Shown here: piece by piece, positions 12,450 to 24,403 of the stretch
Layout of the letters: each line of letters begins with the position of its first letter
Position numbering within the stretch: the first letter of the stretch is position 1
DNA from: Argentina anserina
Lineage: Eukaryota > Streptophyta > Magnoliopsida > Rosales > Rosaceae
DNA: 64,000 nucleotides
NCBI RefSeq assembly: GCF_933775445.1
Contig: NC_065873.1
Span: 1,550,001 to 1,614,000, forward strand
Direction of reading: 5' to 3'
Notes under the pieces: model-generated
Told to the model about the DNA's origin: nothing
The model's input: only the letters and a program-made list of their open reading frames with translations
Databases searched by the model: none
Translations under genes and position numbers: made by a program

Positions 12450-12729
12450 CGCGGCGCTTGGTGGAAAAACGAAGGTGAAGGGGTTCGGCGGGATACGAAG
12501 AAGAGGCTGCGAGTGAAGCAGACGGTCTGCCGGAGGTAATGGCAGAGAAGATGGTTCGGTGCGTCGGTGAAACTCGGTGGAGTCGATGTGCTGGTTCGGT
12601 GGGAGAGAGAGAGAGAGAGAGAGAGAAGAGAGGATGTGAAGGAGAAATGTAGCTGAAGGGGTTTTGAAGAGAGAGGAATTGGGCTCGGGCCTTGGGCCTT
12701 GGGCCTGAATCAAAGAGGAAAAGGTTGGG

Positions 12730-13430
12730 CTCCTTTAAAGCCCTAGAATAAAACCCAAAGCTTAAAAATCAATTTTCAGAAAAATACTTTAAAAGAATAA
12801 AACTTTAATAATTTGTAAAAATAAAACCGAGCGACGGAAAAATATTACGAAATATTTCTTGGCCATTATGGTGACACGTAGCTTAACATCGAAGTGTTAA
12901 ACTACTAACTTGACATTTCGGAAAAATGTCGAGACGTTAATCTCAAGTGTGGGAAAGTTTCAAGGTATTACACCCTACCACCATCCTCCTTGCACCAAAT
13001 AGGTCGGATGCCGACCTCGGTTGCTTGACGCAACCGTCACCGCTCCAGCGGCCGTCCTCTCCCCTCGGGCCATGGAGAAGACTTGAAGTACTACCCTAAA
13101 AGAACAAGCAGCAAGGCCTCGAAGAAAACTCAGCAACTAAGAAAACTCCGCCTAGCACCGCCTAACCTGCAAATCCGGCAAATCTCCACCACCGCAAAGT
13201 GGAGCAAGCGAAGAAAACTGGAAGACGCGACCCGATATCTGAAGCAAGAGAGCTTAAGAAAACGCCCCGAGACTAGAGAACACCACCCTTCTTTTGCCAC
13301 CGTCACACGCAACACCGACCCTCAGAACTTCCCGACAGACAGCCTTCCTAGAAGGAAGCCGCTGCTGCCGCCACCCAAAACCCTAAGGGGTCCGAGCCTT
13401 CAACGAGAGTCCGAGGAAAGCGGAGCTCTT
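12730..13430 (-). mobile_element. Possible gypsy-like LTR and internal 3'-end fragment
   Basis: Read on the minus strand, a purine-rich tract (GGAGGATGGTGGTAGGG) is followed directly by TGTAATACC near 12972. This resembles the polypurine tract/LTR junction of Ty3/gypsy elements. The adjoining GC-rich 13000-13430 would then be internal sequence. No reverse transcriptase or integrase motif was found and no target duplication could be placed. The right duplicated block starts immediately afterwards. Confidence 0.35.
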
Positions 13431-14098
13431 TCCAAAATGTGTTAATCACGGCATTCAAAGTACCACAATCTACTTTCAATTCATATTCAAATGAAAATGA
13501 ACCTAAAAGCATTATTTTGATAAGGGAATGAACCTCGAAATATTACATTAGTTGGTTCTAATTTTCTATCGAACTCCCTTCTTTTAACAAAAGAAATAAC
13601 GTGCCCAATACACCACTTGGCAGTTGGCAATTTTTCTAATTACCCAGTTTAATAGACTTGGCATAAATCAGAAGGCAACAGTAGATTGATGTTTTAGGTA
13701 AACTAAATGAAGAGAATAAACAAAATCTACTTGAATGAAACCTGTCCTTTCGACTTGAACAAAAGTCACAAACCTGAAGAGCCTTCTATGCAATCAGGTA
13801 TCCCAACGTAATAGAAATGAGAAACGAAATAGATTGGGGTACGTAATTCATTATAAACCTAGCTCGATGACTTCCGATTATAATTTTTAATCGTGATTGA
13901 CTTTCCTTAATTTCGTCATTCCAAAATCTAATCCTACAGACATGGAAAGTCTTACGTCTAAGGGGGAAGTTTAATTTTGAGGAATCGATTGCTTAAACTG
14001 ATAGCATAAGTATGCTTTTGATAACATACTTTTGATAATCTAATCCCACTCTTGTTCATAAATAATATATTACACTCTTGATTCGTGTTCCTAATTCC

Positions 14099-14106
14099 TA
14101 TAAATA
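14099..14106 (+). promoter_or_regulatory. TATA box of right PR-1 gene
   Basis: TATAAATA lies 86 bp upstream of the ATG, in the same context as in the left copy. The W-box core TTGACT is also kept (13897-13902). Confidence 0.6.
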
Positions 14107-14191
14107 GCCTAGCAGAATGTCCCCATAATCATAAGCTCATAATCCTTTACATAATTACTTCGAGTGAAATCAGTTATCAGTTATCACAAAC

Positions 14192-14668
14192 ATGGCTTTT
14201 TTTGTTGCATTTCTTTGTCTCATAGGGTTGGCAGTTGTTCATCCCTCCCATGCACAAAACTCACAACAAGACTACCTCGATGCACATAACACTGCTCGCG
14301 CCCAAGTTGGGGTGACAAACATCATATGGAACAGCACTGTTGCAGCCTATGCTCAGTCCTACGCCAATTCGAGGATAAGCGACTGCAATCTCGTGCATTC
14401 CGGAGGGCCTTACGGTGAAAATTTGGCGAAGGGAACTGGTTCCTTCTCAGGCACAGCTGCAGTGAACTTGTGGGTGGCTGAGAAGCCTTACTATGACTAT
14501 GCTTCCAATGCTTGCACTGGGGGGAAAGAATGTCGGCACTATACTCAAGTGGTTTGGGCAAACTCCCTTACTGTGGGGTGTGCTAGAGTCCAGTGCACCA
14601 ATTCGTGGTGGTTCGTCATATGCAACTATTATACCCCAGGCAACTACATCGGACAACGTCCGTATTAA
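14192..14668 (+). CDS. PR1: Pathogenesis-related protein 1 (PR-1), right copy
   Basis: This is an intronless 158-residue secreted CAP protein with the same layout as the left copy: signal peptide 1-21, [20 protein letters not shown], six cysteines and a C-terminal [15 protein letters not shown]. The only residue differences are Gly/Ser in (G/S)DCN, Thr/Ser in F(T/S)G, Ser/Thr in SL(S/T)V and Glu/Gln near the C-terminus. Both the promoter and the 3' flank are shared with the left copy, so the gene was copied together with its regulatory sequence. The CAPE-type C-terminal motif again starts with Thr instead of Pro. The intact frame in both copies suggests both are functional. Confidence 0.96.
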   Translation: MAFFVAFLCLIGLAVVHPSHAQNSQQDYLDAHNTARAQVGVTNIIWNSTVAAYAQSYANSRISDCNLVHSGGPYGENLAKGTGSFSGTAAVNLWVAEKPYYDYASNACTGGKECRHYTQVVWANSLTVGCARVQCTNSWWFVICNYYTPGNYIGQRPY

Positions 14669-14974
14669 GAACGTAAGGAATTACGCATACTGATTATATC
14701 TCAGGAGAAAAGGTTGTTTACAACCAAAAGATACAATAAGCTTCTTTGAGATATATGGTACTAGGTAGATATATGAACATCATCCAATGGATAAAATAAG
14801 AGGCGGTCTCACGTTTTGGTTCAAAGTGATCGTTGAGGGATGTTTATGTTTTAGCTTCCATTTCCAGTGTTTCCTTGTACTGTTGCAAAGAATTTCAAAT
14901 TTTCAATACGTCTTCATTATAGTGGTGCACTATTTATATAAACACCTTATCAGTGTATGCAATACCCTTGAATG

Positions 14975-17250
14975 TAGGGGTGGCAATGGTATAGAAAACC
15001 ATTCCAACCAATTCGTATACCAATATGTTGGTATACCAAATACTTGGTACATGGTATATGGTACAGTATACCGTACCAATATTAAAAATATGGTAGGTAG
15101 GTGGTATAGATTTTTCATATACCATGGTATATCGTACCTACCAACTTATATTATATTAAATTATTTAATTAAAAAATATATATATATCTTTAAATTTCAA
15201 TTGTAGATTTATTGAAAAATAAATCCAAACACTAATAGCAAAATGAATTTTCACACTGATTTTAATCCGTGTGAAATAAGGATATCTCACACGAATATCT
15301 GTGTGAAAAAGCTAATAACCACGGTGCGCATACAGATTGATTATCTGTGCGGTTTGGAGGGGGGCTAATACTCTTAACACACGGATCATATGTGAGTTTT
15401 ACTTGCGGGTCCCTCTGTTTATAAAAAACTGCAATTCAATTTATGTGGTTTTAAAATGTATTTTAATATTTCATACGGTGTGCAATAACATCAGAGCTCT
15501 CCCAGATCTCTGTGTGAAAAAAGTGACCGGATTCAAAAAACAATTCGCACAATTTTTATAAATTTATAATTCCTTAAATCATATTCCAAAATCCACAAAC
15601 TCATTCTCATTATTAGATTTTTGGTAGAAATCAAATCTCAAACTTATATTGGTGAATTTACTTCATTACAAATCTCTCAAACAAGTTATTCCCTCTACAA
15701 AATAGTGATTCTTGGAAGAAAAAAAACTATACACGAAAATGATGTCGTGCCTCTTTGCCTCTTGATGATGTATTGATGAATCTACTCCATTACACATCTG
15801 GATCTTGTTCATGTCGTTGTCTTGGGTTTTTGGTAAGTCTTGATAGAGTTTCTGGTAACAAGGAACACAAAAACAATATTTGAGGACTACTGCCTCCATT
15901 AAAAATGAAAACCACATGAAACTATGAATTGGGGAGAGATACAGAATTGCAGATCTGGGCATCCGAAACTACTGCCCAAAGAGAAACTACATGTGCTAAA
16001 GAAAAATCCCATGATTCATGGCAGTAAATCTCCAAGCTGATAATACCCATAGATCAACACCAAAAAGATTTATGATCTAATAACAAATCAATTCGAGATC
16101 TAATACAATATGGGTTAACAAAAGTAAACCTGGAACCGATCTGAATTTGTGTGGGAAAGTATCACCCTTCTGGGCTTCTATGCTCTTTAATGATGGAGGT
16201 TGTGTGAAATATGGGAGCTGAGCCAACAAGATCGGGGATTTTATGAGGGAGAAAGAAAAAGAGAGGCTGAAAGCATTTAAGATTTTAGGGTTAGAGGTTA
16301 ATTAGCCACTCTCACACGGATGTCCATGCTTAATTATCAATTCAGACAAAAATCTGTTTGCACATATATTTAGCACTAATAATTGTAACTCTATAATCAT
16401 ATAAAATAATAACTATTAAGATGTATGCACCGAAATCTGTGTTAATTGTGGTTCCCACGGACAACTGTGAGAATAGATTTCTATATCCACACTGAAATTT
16501 GTCTCTAGTATTTTTTTAAACGGAATTCTGTGGTTTCTTCAATTGCAAAATTCTTGTGGGTCCAATTATCCTCATTTCACACGATTATTCGTTTGAAATT
16601 GTAATACTTACAGATATGTGAAAGTCTGTGCTAACTAAATCACTAAAATCAGTGTCAATGTGTTTTTTTCTAGTAGTGAAACCATATATATCTACTAACT
16701 TTAATCTAATCTCTCTGAGTTTCTTTCTCAAGTACACTATTTTTCTCGTCTTCAATTTCTTTATTTAATTATGAATGAATCGATTCAATCGAATTCTCAA
16801 GTACAAATGCTTAGACCTATTAGTAGCACCATCACTGATTACAACATGTCAACATATATCGCATTTAAACCTATCATTTATTTTTTCAATTTTTTTGAGA
16901 ATTCATAAGTACTTTAACAGTTTGACTATTTGGACTTTGACTTTCTATTTATGACTTTGTATTTGGTAATTTGATTGAAGTTATATAAGACTTTGGAATT
17001 CTATTGTTATTTCACTTATTTATTATTATTTATTTGGGTTGGGCCTTAAAATTTTTGGGCCTTAAATATGTTGGTACAAGCCCATTACCAACCGTACCAA
17101 CCGAGTACCAACCGAGTACCAACCGTACCACTTAATTGGTATACCAATGTTATTGGTTAGTATAAATTGTGGATTTTTCATATCAAATATATATTGGTTG
17201 GTATATGGTATTGAAAAATTAAGACTGGTATACCAACCAATCCAGCCCTA
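14975..17250. mobile_element. Non-autonomous hAT element, interrupted by a CACTA element
   Basis: The ends are TAGGGGTGG on the left and, reverse-complemented, TAGGGCTGG on the right. They are flanked by an exact 8-bp target duplication CTTGAATG (14967-14974 and 17251-17258), as expected for hAT transposons. The left duplicate near 3285-3340 lacks the insertion. Subterminal sequence is rich in GGTATACCAA-type motifs on both sides. No transposase reading frame is present. Without the nested CACTA element the hAT would be about 0.8 kb. Confidence 0.88.
15230..16678. mobile_element. Non-autonomous CACTA (CMC) element nested in the hAT
   Basis: It begins CACTAATAG and ends CTAGTAGTG (reverse complement CACTACTAG), with a 3-bp target duplication AAA (15227-15229 and 16679-16681). 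Both ends carry the shared subterminal motif ACACTGATTTTA and many copies of TGTGTGAAA/CACACGGA-type repeats in both orientations. Both features are typical of CACTA elements. There is no transposase. The element is 1449 bp. Confidence 0.85.
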
Positions 17251-17520
17251 CTTGAATGTGTATGCAAAATTTTAGCATTATGATATTATCACTGAGTCTT
17301 TCTTGAAAAAAAGTAGAATGAAACTTTGCCTTTGAGAAATCCTAAAGACTTCTACAAACATAGCACTGGAATTAATCAAAATATTTCCTTTCCATACAGC
17401 TTAATTTATATGTTCTAATGATACATTACCATTACAATTCATCATACAGCCCTCTGCTACAGTAAATCAATGTACCGTACCATTGATCTTTACCATGCGA
17501 GAACTAGTTACGCAAGACTT

Positions 17521-17854
17521 TTATGAAAGCTCGACAATTTTAGAGCGCTTTTTGGGCCGTTTGTTACTAACCTCTTCACTCATTGATTTAGTTTTGTCAG
17601 GGAAGGATGTTTTCCTACCCCGCTCATTGCTTTCATCATCTTCATTGTCATTACTACTTTCTTCTTCATCACTGCTACTATCATCTGATTCATCTACACT
17701 ACTGCTATCCGCCACTGATATTACAGGCTGATAACCAGAAACTGCAGCTTCTGCGGCAGCCACAGCCTCAGGCGTTTGAAGATCAACAACACCCAACATA
17801 CAGTCCTGTCAATAAGAGTGTCAGAACTCAATTTTAAATCCAATAGAATAATCA

Positions 17855-17887
<33 letters not shown>

Positions 17888-19397
17888 CATACTAACGACT
17901 TGAGATTCATCCCCGGTGAGCAATTGGATGTCATATTTTTCTGGATTATCCTACATTCACAAGATAAGAAAACAGGCTGTGTGTCAACAAAGTTGCCCGC
18001 ATAGCATAAGGAATGCGGCATTGATTGCAAGCTGAGTATGCTAACCTTCGCATCAAGCTGCAATTTCTCATTAGCTTCTGCCATGACTCCCAAGAAGTTC
18101 CTCATTTTTCCCAACACTGCCAGCTAAACAAACAAAATGAGCAACATTTTTTTTCAAAGTGATTTTGATATAATATACACAACAGGTAGCATAGACAACT
18201 AAAGAACACGATAAACTGCATCCTACAAGTTTCAGCTAACAGAAGCAGAGATCAACTACAGCTCGTAGTGTTTATAACAAGGGAATGTCTGAAACTCTTA
18301 CCAGCTTGTAAGAGTAACTCAGTGGACTGTGGAAGATGGAAGTTTCATTAACAAAAGATAACAAATTCTGACCATCTACTTAGTATTTGAAGGTCAGGAA
18401 AGTTGGTTTTTTTTTCCATTACATGTTCTTATCTTCTTCTATTCTTCATGATGTTTGAGGGAAGCCAAAAGAAAACGCACTATTTCTTTCAAGGCCTAGA
18501 AGGAGAGAGGAGAGATGTAATGTCCTGTTTAGGCCCAATGGAGATAATAAGCAGCTCCTGATCAGTTTTATCACCTTAACCCTCAACACTCGTTATCTAA
18601 TCTGATGAAAGGAGCCCTAGCATCAGTTGCTGAGACACAACTCAAAATTCTCCTCTATGCAATTCCAACAAAATTCTCCCCTAGCATCAGTCATGTAATT
18701 TTTTCATAAGGACAAAAAAAAAAGGCACATCACAATTGACCTTGACAAGCAATGAAAAGATCAATTGGGCTCTCAAGGGCACGTAACATCTGATTGTATT
18801 AATCGGGTTTGGACTACAGCTTGACATTCCAGTAGACATCACACACCATAGTATTACACTCTGTCTAGTATCCGAGTAAGGGATTGAACACATCAATACA
18901 CTTGTAGAGTAAAATGACAATCTAGAAAACATGGCTTAACCATTAATCAAGAATTACTGATCCAATATTGAGATAATCTAGCTTTAACACACGAAATTTC
19001 TGTCATGTATCTCAAAAGCATGATTATTACCAATAAACCAAAAGAAAAGACGAAATCTATTAGAACTAGGAGATAGTAAACACCATAGTTAGAGTGTCAA
19101 ATTGAAAACCAGAAAACTTGAATGAATCAACAGTAAACCCAAATAGAAAATGAAAACGCACACTGGCTTTTGGGAGGAGGACCAATGATGGGCTTCTTCA
19201 ATTGCGCAGCCTGGGATCTGTTTTTACAAACAAGAAGTGTGGATTCTGCAAGCAGAGACAAACACAGAGTGTGAGCTTGGTGATGAGATTGAGAGCTCCA
19301 AATTAAGCACAATAAAGAGAAAAAGAGAGATACCCAGTGGTGAAATAGAAGACTTGTTGTGCTCCAACTGCAAAAGGTCCTTGCTTGTTGTTCCCAT
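17521..19397 (-). CDS. NOPCHAP1 / DUF4598-like protein, five exons
   Basis: Proposed exons on the minus strand are 19397-19334, 19245-19162, 18116-18046, 17950-17888 and 17805-17521, which keep one frame of 188 residues. The protein starts MGTTSKDLLQLEH. It has KKPIIGPPPKSQ, then the family core VMAEANEKLQLDAK and YDIQLLTGDESQVV, then TPEAVAAAEAAVSGYQPVIS, a Ser/Asp/Glu-rich acidic tract and a basic end RPKKRSKIVELS. The core resembles DUF4598, the NOPCHAP1 family, which in animals is a chaperone that helps assemble box C/D snoRNP proteins. The role here is inferred. The exon 2 donor (CAGT then GTGCGT) is the least certain junction. Exon 4 is followed by a CT microsatellite in the intron. A truncated copy lies at 6684-7625. 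Confidence 0.78.
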
Positions 19398-20538
19398 CTT
19401 CCTCTTCGACGACTAATTAGGGTTTTAGATTCTTCAGGGTTAGCGGCCAAGACGATGATGCTCCAGATATTTATAGTTTGTGTTTCAAAATATTATTGGG
19501 CTCAATATTTGGGCCGCAAATTTTATAGAGTTCAATTGTTCAAAACTTTAAATATATATTTATATTAATAAATGTTTTCATAGATAATTGTTCATTCTGC
19601 CCGTTTATAATTTGGTGGTACAATTTTGTACATCAGAAACCTTTTTTTTTCTGTAGGGATACCCTGTAGTTCTGGTTGTGGACTACATTCTACTCGCGCA
19701 TATGAGTGCCCATAAGCATTGGGAGCCTTGATAGGGACATGTTCTTGCCGTGAATAAAAAAAACTCTTTTTTTTGTTACAAATGGGATAAAAAAGATCCA
19801 AACAAAAAAATAAGGAACTTAAGAGATTACATAAGAGCACTTCCTAGCTCTAGAAATAGAAGCAATAACATCGAGGAAAGAAGTAGAAGCAATAACATCG
19901 AGGAAAGCCTAGGCAGCATGGACAAGGGGACTATCAAAGATAATCAGACGAAAGCTCATGTGTGATGCTATTCTTTGCCAGGGTATCAACAGTCGCATCA
20001 CATTCCCTAAAAATGTGGCTGACGCAAACATTCCTCATCTTCTTCATAAAATTTAAGCAGCCAGAGAGCAAAGAGCCAAGAACCTTTTTTGTTTATCTCG
20101 TTCAAGAATGTTAGACCTCTTTTAATTCCTCAGTTTTTCATCATTTTAATGTTTTAACATTCATCGAGTTTGACATATTTCCGAAACGATACATATTTTG
20201 ATCACCGACATCCTTACTCGAGTCCTCTTTGTAATGCATGAATGTGGAGGCCAAAGCCTAATACCATACCCAAATATTGAAACCAAGAAGTGAATAAGGA
20301 TACTGGCATATTGCAAATCTGAAGACTAGTTAGCCGGTAAAAGGTTTATTTACTTCCAAGGATTGATCATATGAATACTTTGAAGTAATATATTAAGTTT
20401 TCAAACTGTTGCCTCTGTTCATCAAATACCCTCTATATAATCAGTAGGGAATAATTATCAGAGAAGAAAACAAAAGTAATGCTAAAAAAAGGAATATATA
20501 GATAGTGTGTAGGATCATCTATTTCTATGAATCCGTAT
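19398..20538. other. Intergenic with a LINE relic
   Basis: This is the shared upstream/downstream space of the NOPCHAP1-like and XTH genes. It contains the LINE fragment listed separately and a 27-bp tandem duplication (about 19858-19912) built on AGAAGCAATAACATCGAGG. Nothing else was recognised. Confidence 0.5.
19955..20040 (-). mobile_element. LINE retrotransposon relic (RNase H end)
   Basis: On the minus strand the frame reads VCVSHIFRECDATVDTLAKN. This matches the common C-terminal part of plant LINE RNase H domains (VSHIxREGNxxADxLA pattern), with Gly and Ala changed to Cys and Val. The open stretch ends at stops on both sides. The fragment may extend to about 19850-20110. It is non-functional. 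Confidence 0.6.
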
Positions 20539-21783
20539 TCAGTACTTGGGTAAAGAACACTCCTTTGGAAGATTTCCTTGGAACCTCTCCTTGTCTTGGC
20601 AATAGTCATAGATCATGTGGTACTTCCTAACCCATTTGAACAACCTTCTCTGTGTATTTGTTAAGGTGCTGTATCTTTCTTGGTGCCACCAATTTGTAGT
20701 GCTCTCTGCCCTGCAGAACCTAGCATTTCCATTCCAAATACATGCATCAATCTTGTGGTTTCTAAATGAAGCTATGAAGGGGCCTTTTGACCAGTCGATT
20801 TTGTCACGGCCACCTCCGGTCGCCCAGCTGTCGCCGTTCCATAGGCTCGTTTTGATGCTCATTGGCTGCCACCTTGGATATGCTACACCCTTGTCTGCAT
20901 GGTTTCTGTATACTCTGATGGGAACCCAGTCCACCATAAACCTATAGCAACAAAAAGAAAGGACACAGTAATGTTAACAAAAAGCTTGAATGGAAGGCAG
21001 GACTCAGTTTGTGAATTAAGGTTTTTGAAACAGAAAGGTTCTTATTCTCCAAATCACGTAGTGAACTTTGAAAGGTGATCGACTTACACAATTTGATGAA
21101 GGTTCCATAATATGGAATAGGTATGAAAGTCCTTTGTTGGATCAAACCAGAGGTTGATCCTCTCTTCACGGTTGTCGAATCCATCGGCAAAAATGTTCGT
21201 TTGGAGGATATATGGTTTGCCTTCAACATTGCCAAGAAACTCAAAGTCTACTTCATCACGGTTAGGTTGATCAGATGTCAGCTGCATTGATCGGTTAATC
21301 GAGATTGATCATTAATATATTTGTATTGCCTTGTAGCAAATAGCAATTAATATAACATTAACTGGATTATTATCTGAACTTGTACAACTTTGAATGCATG
21401 TAGTCCTTACATAATAAGCTACGACTGTGCCTGCTGAACGACCTGGTACTAGCTTTATTTGCATATCAATTTCTCCAAACAAGAACATCTGGTTTGAAGC
21501 AAAACCAGCACCTTCGGTGTTTAAATGAAAAACAAATTATCAGAAATAAATCAAATGCTGTTAGAACTATGTGAGTTTTCTAAATTGTGAACATACCGGA
21601 TTCTTGGTCGAGCTTCAAACTCCTTGTCTTGCCATCAGCTGAAGTGTTTACATGGCTAGGAGACCATGTCACAAAGAAATCCTTATTGAAATCTCCCGTT
21701 GAAACAACCGAACCACTTGTAACTTGAGTCGATATCAAAGTAAGAATCCCTAGAAAGATGACAGTTCTGTGACATATAGTCAT
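20539..21783 (-). CDS. XTH: Xyloglucan endotransglucosylase/hydrolase (XTH), four exons
   Basis: Exons on the minus strand are 21783-21597, 21511-21411, 21281-21088 and 20941-20539. All have GT-AG borders and join in frame to 294 residues, the usual XTH length. Residues 1-23 look like a signal peptide. The GH16 catalytic motif [10 protein letters not shown] starts at about residue 105, with Glu106 the likely nucleophile and Glu110 the acid/base. The canonical N-glycosylation site next to the motif is absent (NVE instead of N-x-S/T). The C-terminal XET region has conserved W and C residues, including [11 protein letters not shown] and the [16 protein letters not shown] segment. The enzyme cuts and rejoins wall xyloglucan in the apoplast. 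A TATA-like run on the minus strand (about 21849-21857) lies ~65 bp upstream of the ATG. Confidence 0.95.
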
Positions 21784-24087
21784 GGTCAATTTCTGGATTC
21801 TTTTGATTGTGATATGTATGGAGGATGATAACAAGAAGTTGAAGGAACTATATATACATAGGTATTGTATGGGAGAACGGTGAAAAATGTGCTTTAGAAC
21901 ATTTAATTTAAAAGACAAGAAAGAAAATGTGTAACAGAAGGAAGGAAGGTTATTGTGTAAGAATATCTTTAGGGGGAAGCAAAGAAATGTTAGTTGTTAG
22001 CATCTTCTGAAATAATCTTGTTAATTAGAATGTGATTATAACTCTGAACACATTGTTTCTCTTTTTCATATGGCAGAAATAGTAGACTGAGTAAAGCTTG
22101 GAAATATCTTATGATGGATAACCCAACTTTACTAGCTGATTTGTACAATTGAGCTGAGCATTTTGTAAGGGCTACTGTGATTCCATTTTAACTTCATCTC
22201 TTAGCTAGGCTTTCCAAATCAGAGCTTATCTATCGATAAGGTTACCAGAAAGGTGAAGAAAGATCGAAAAACTGACTAGATTTGTTTCCTTTGTAGGACA
22301 ACTACAATTAGCTATACAAGCATCGCTTGCATCGTCCATAAGGTCTTCGAGAGGTTATTCTTTCCCTCCTTTTGCAGAGTTGTGCAGAAGTTGGGTTTCT
22401 GTTAGTCCTTTTGTTTTTAAATTGCTGTAATAATTTAACTTTTTTTTTGTTCCAACTTTCAGTAGGAAGTAGGAACAGAAAGTTCACAGTTAAACAATTC
22501 AGTTGTGGAGGTCATTAGCAGAAGTAAAGGCAAGATTTGTAGCCAAGCAATGACACTCAAGTATCTTCCAGCTGCAAGAAAGAATCATAATACACTTGCT
22601 ACTTTTAGCCCCCAACCTAAACCATGCATCATATGATGCCACAGGTAAAAATGGATCAGGGTTGATAGAGCAAGCAACATTTATATAATCTTTTACAACC
22701 AACGAAAGGACTCACTAATCACTACGTACTATAAGTGTTGGTAATGCATAAACTCATCCGAAACTATCGAAATGTAAAAGCAGATTATTTGAAAGGTGGC
22801 TGTAGCGTTAATCCAACTGCACATCATTACATGTGAACTAATTGAATACTTAACCTACTGCTTTAATGTGCCAACAGTCCAACTAGCTAGTAAGTAGTAA
22901 CATGAACCGGTCAGCCGGCCGGACTATATCATTCAATCGCATTCGCTCTCTGGAGTATGTGGCATGCATGCATGATGAGGATCTTATTCTTTTCTAGTAA
23001 ATAGAGGAGTAGCCGGCCGGAACCCCGGCTACACCTCACTGTCTTTCCGGAGGTTCTTTTTGTGCTATTGAGAACTTGCTTGCTCTTCTGTAAGTTATAG
23101 AATAAGATCAATAAGTACAAGAGAATGAAGATGAAGAAAGAACACCCTTAAACACTAGAACTAGGCAAACCTATTGGTTTGATTACATCCAATTAAACTA
23201 TGTAGGTAACTTCACATCCCAATTAGCAATACAAGTGTCTCGCGGAGTCATTAATAAAGAGTAGTACGTTCTTGGTTTCCATGTGATTTTAATATTGCAA
23301 ACAAGAAAGGGTTAAGTAAAAGAACATGTAAGCATGGCCTTTTCGCCGGTTAATTAGTGCCATAGACCAAGTTAAACAACATATCCCCCACCCCTATATC
23401 ATTCCAACAAAGACGACTGATATATCAAGGTTTGACGACAAAAGATATATATATATATATATCAAGAGAGCTTCTTGTTAATGCAACTGGATGAATTGGA
23501 CCCCTCTATATGTTCTTAGTCAGATTCCAGAAGGGGATGGCCAATATGGCATTCTGGGAGCTTGTCTTCATGTTCTGTATCATTTCATTTTCCAACAACT
23601 AAATTATAATTAGACATTTAGACTTAGACATGCAACCTTTCCATGTGGGGACTAATGCTAAGAGTGAGCTTCTGTAGGTTATAGAAGAATCTCATGATTT
23701 GGATGTTGAGGCAATCAAAATCTGCATAAACAAGAGGAGCCAGTAGAGATTAGGATGATATATCATATATTGACGTTGAATGGGTACCAAATTTGGGGCC
23801 ATGGTGATAGAGCGCATGCCATTATCTTGTCTTCTTTCAACCAATGTATATCTGTGCAATCTTGTCATCAAGGATCTTAGTAAGGAGGTGGGATAAAATT
23901 TGTGACTATATCTTGAGTATCACCTTGGAAAAATGTTTGGGTTGGCATTTGTAAATTTTCCAAGTTTACAATATAGAGAATTTTGCAAATACATAATTCA
24001 ATAATATAGCCAAAATTGACTATCAAGATTAAACCATTGAGGTATCTTAAAAGAAAAACGAGCTTGCATCAATTAGTTTAATCAAAA
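21784..24087. other. Intergenic, upstream of XTH
   Basis: This AT-rich region holds a short (TA)n microsatellite near 23443-23462. No reading frame, splice structure or transposon boundary could be supported. Confidence 0.5.
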
Positions 24088-24140
24088 CTAGTCATGAACA
24101 CACCCTACGTGTGTGAATAACCTCACACGTAGTGATTTGT
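24088..24140 (-). mobile_element. Helitron-like 3' terminus
   Basis: On the minus strand a hairpin (CTACGTGTGA paired with TCACACACGTAG across a short loop, about 24105-24133) is followed by about 13 bases and then CTAG. The next base is T, fitting Helitron insertion between A and T. The 5' TC end was not located. It may lie beyond the solo LTR, or the rest may be deleted. Confidence 0.5.
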
Positions 24141-24403
24141 AACTTCTTTATAAAATATGAGATATTTTTTCTATTTTTTTATGTTCTAATTTTACTATTT
24201 ACCTTTTTATTCCTTAATTATTAAGCAAAATTTTAAATTAGCATATGATGAAAAGATGTATATGTAACTTCACAAGCTATTTGATTGACAAAGTGAGTTT
24301 GATTGACAAAGTGAGTTTGAGTTATACGACTGTAGATGATTATGTGTGAAAATATTCCAATCTAACTTTCGGACATGTAAGATTGCGCAAGAACCATTGA
24401 GCT

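Larger units (their letters stand above)
13431..18482. repeat. Segmental duplication, right copy
   Basis: This block is homologous to 1688-7630, in the same orientation. It contains the right PR-1 gene and the last three exons of the intact NOPCHAP1-like gene. The hAT/CACTA insertion at 14975-17250 has no counterpart in the left copy, which holds a continuous equivalent around 3290-3340. Confidence 0.9.

Noticed and set aside
13083..13445. 120-residue basic frame
   Set aside because: There is no recognisable domain. It lies in a probable retroelement fragment and runs across the duplication breakpoint.
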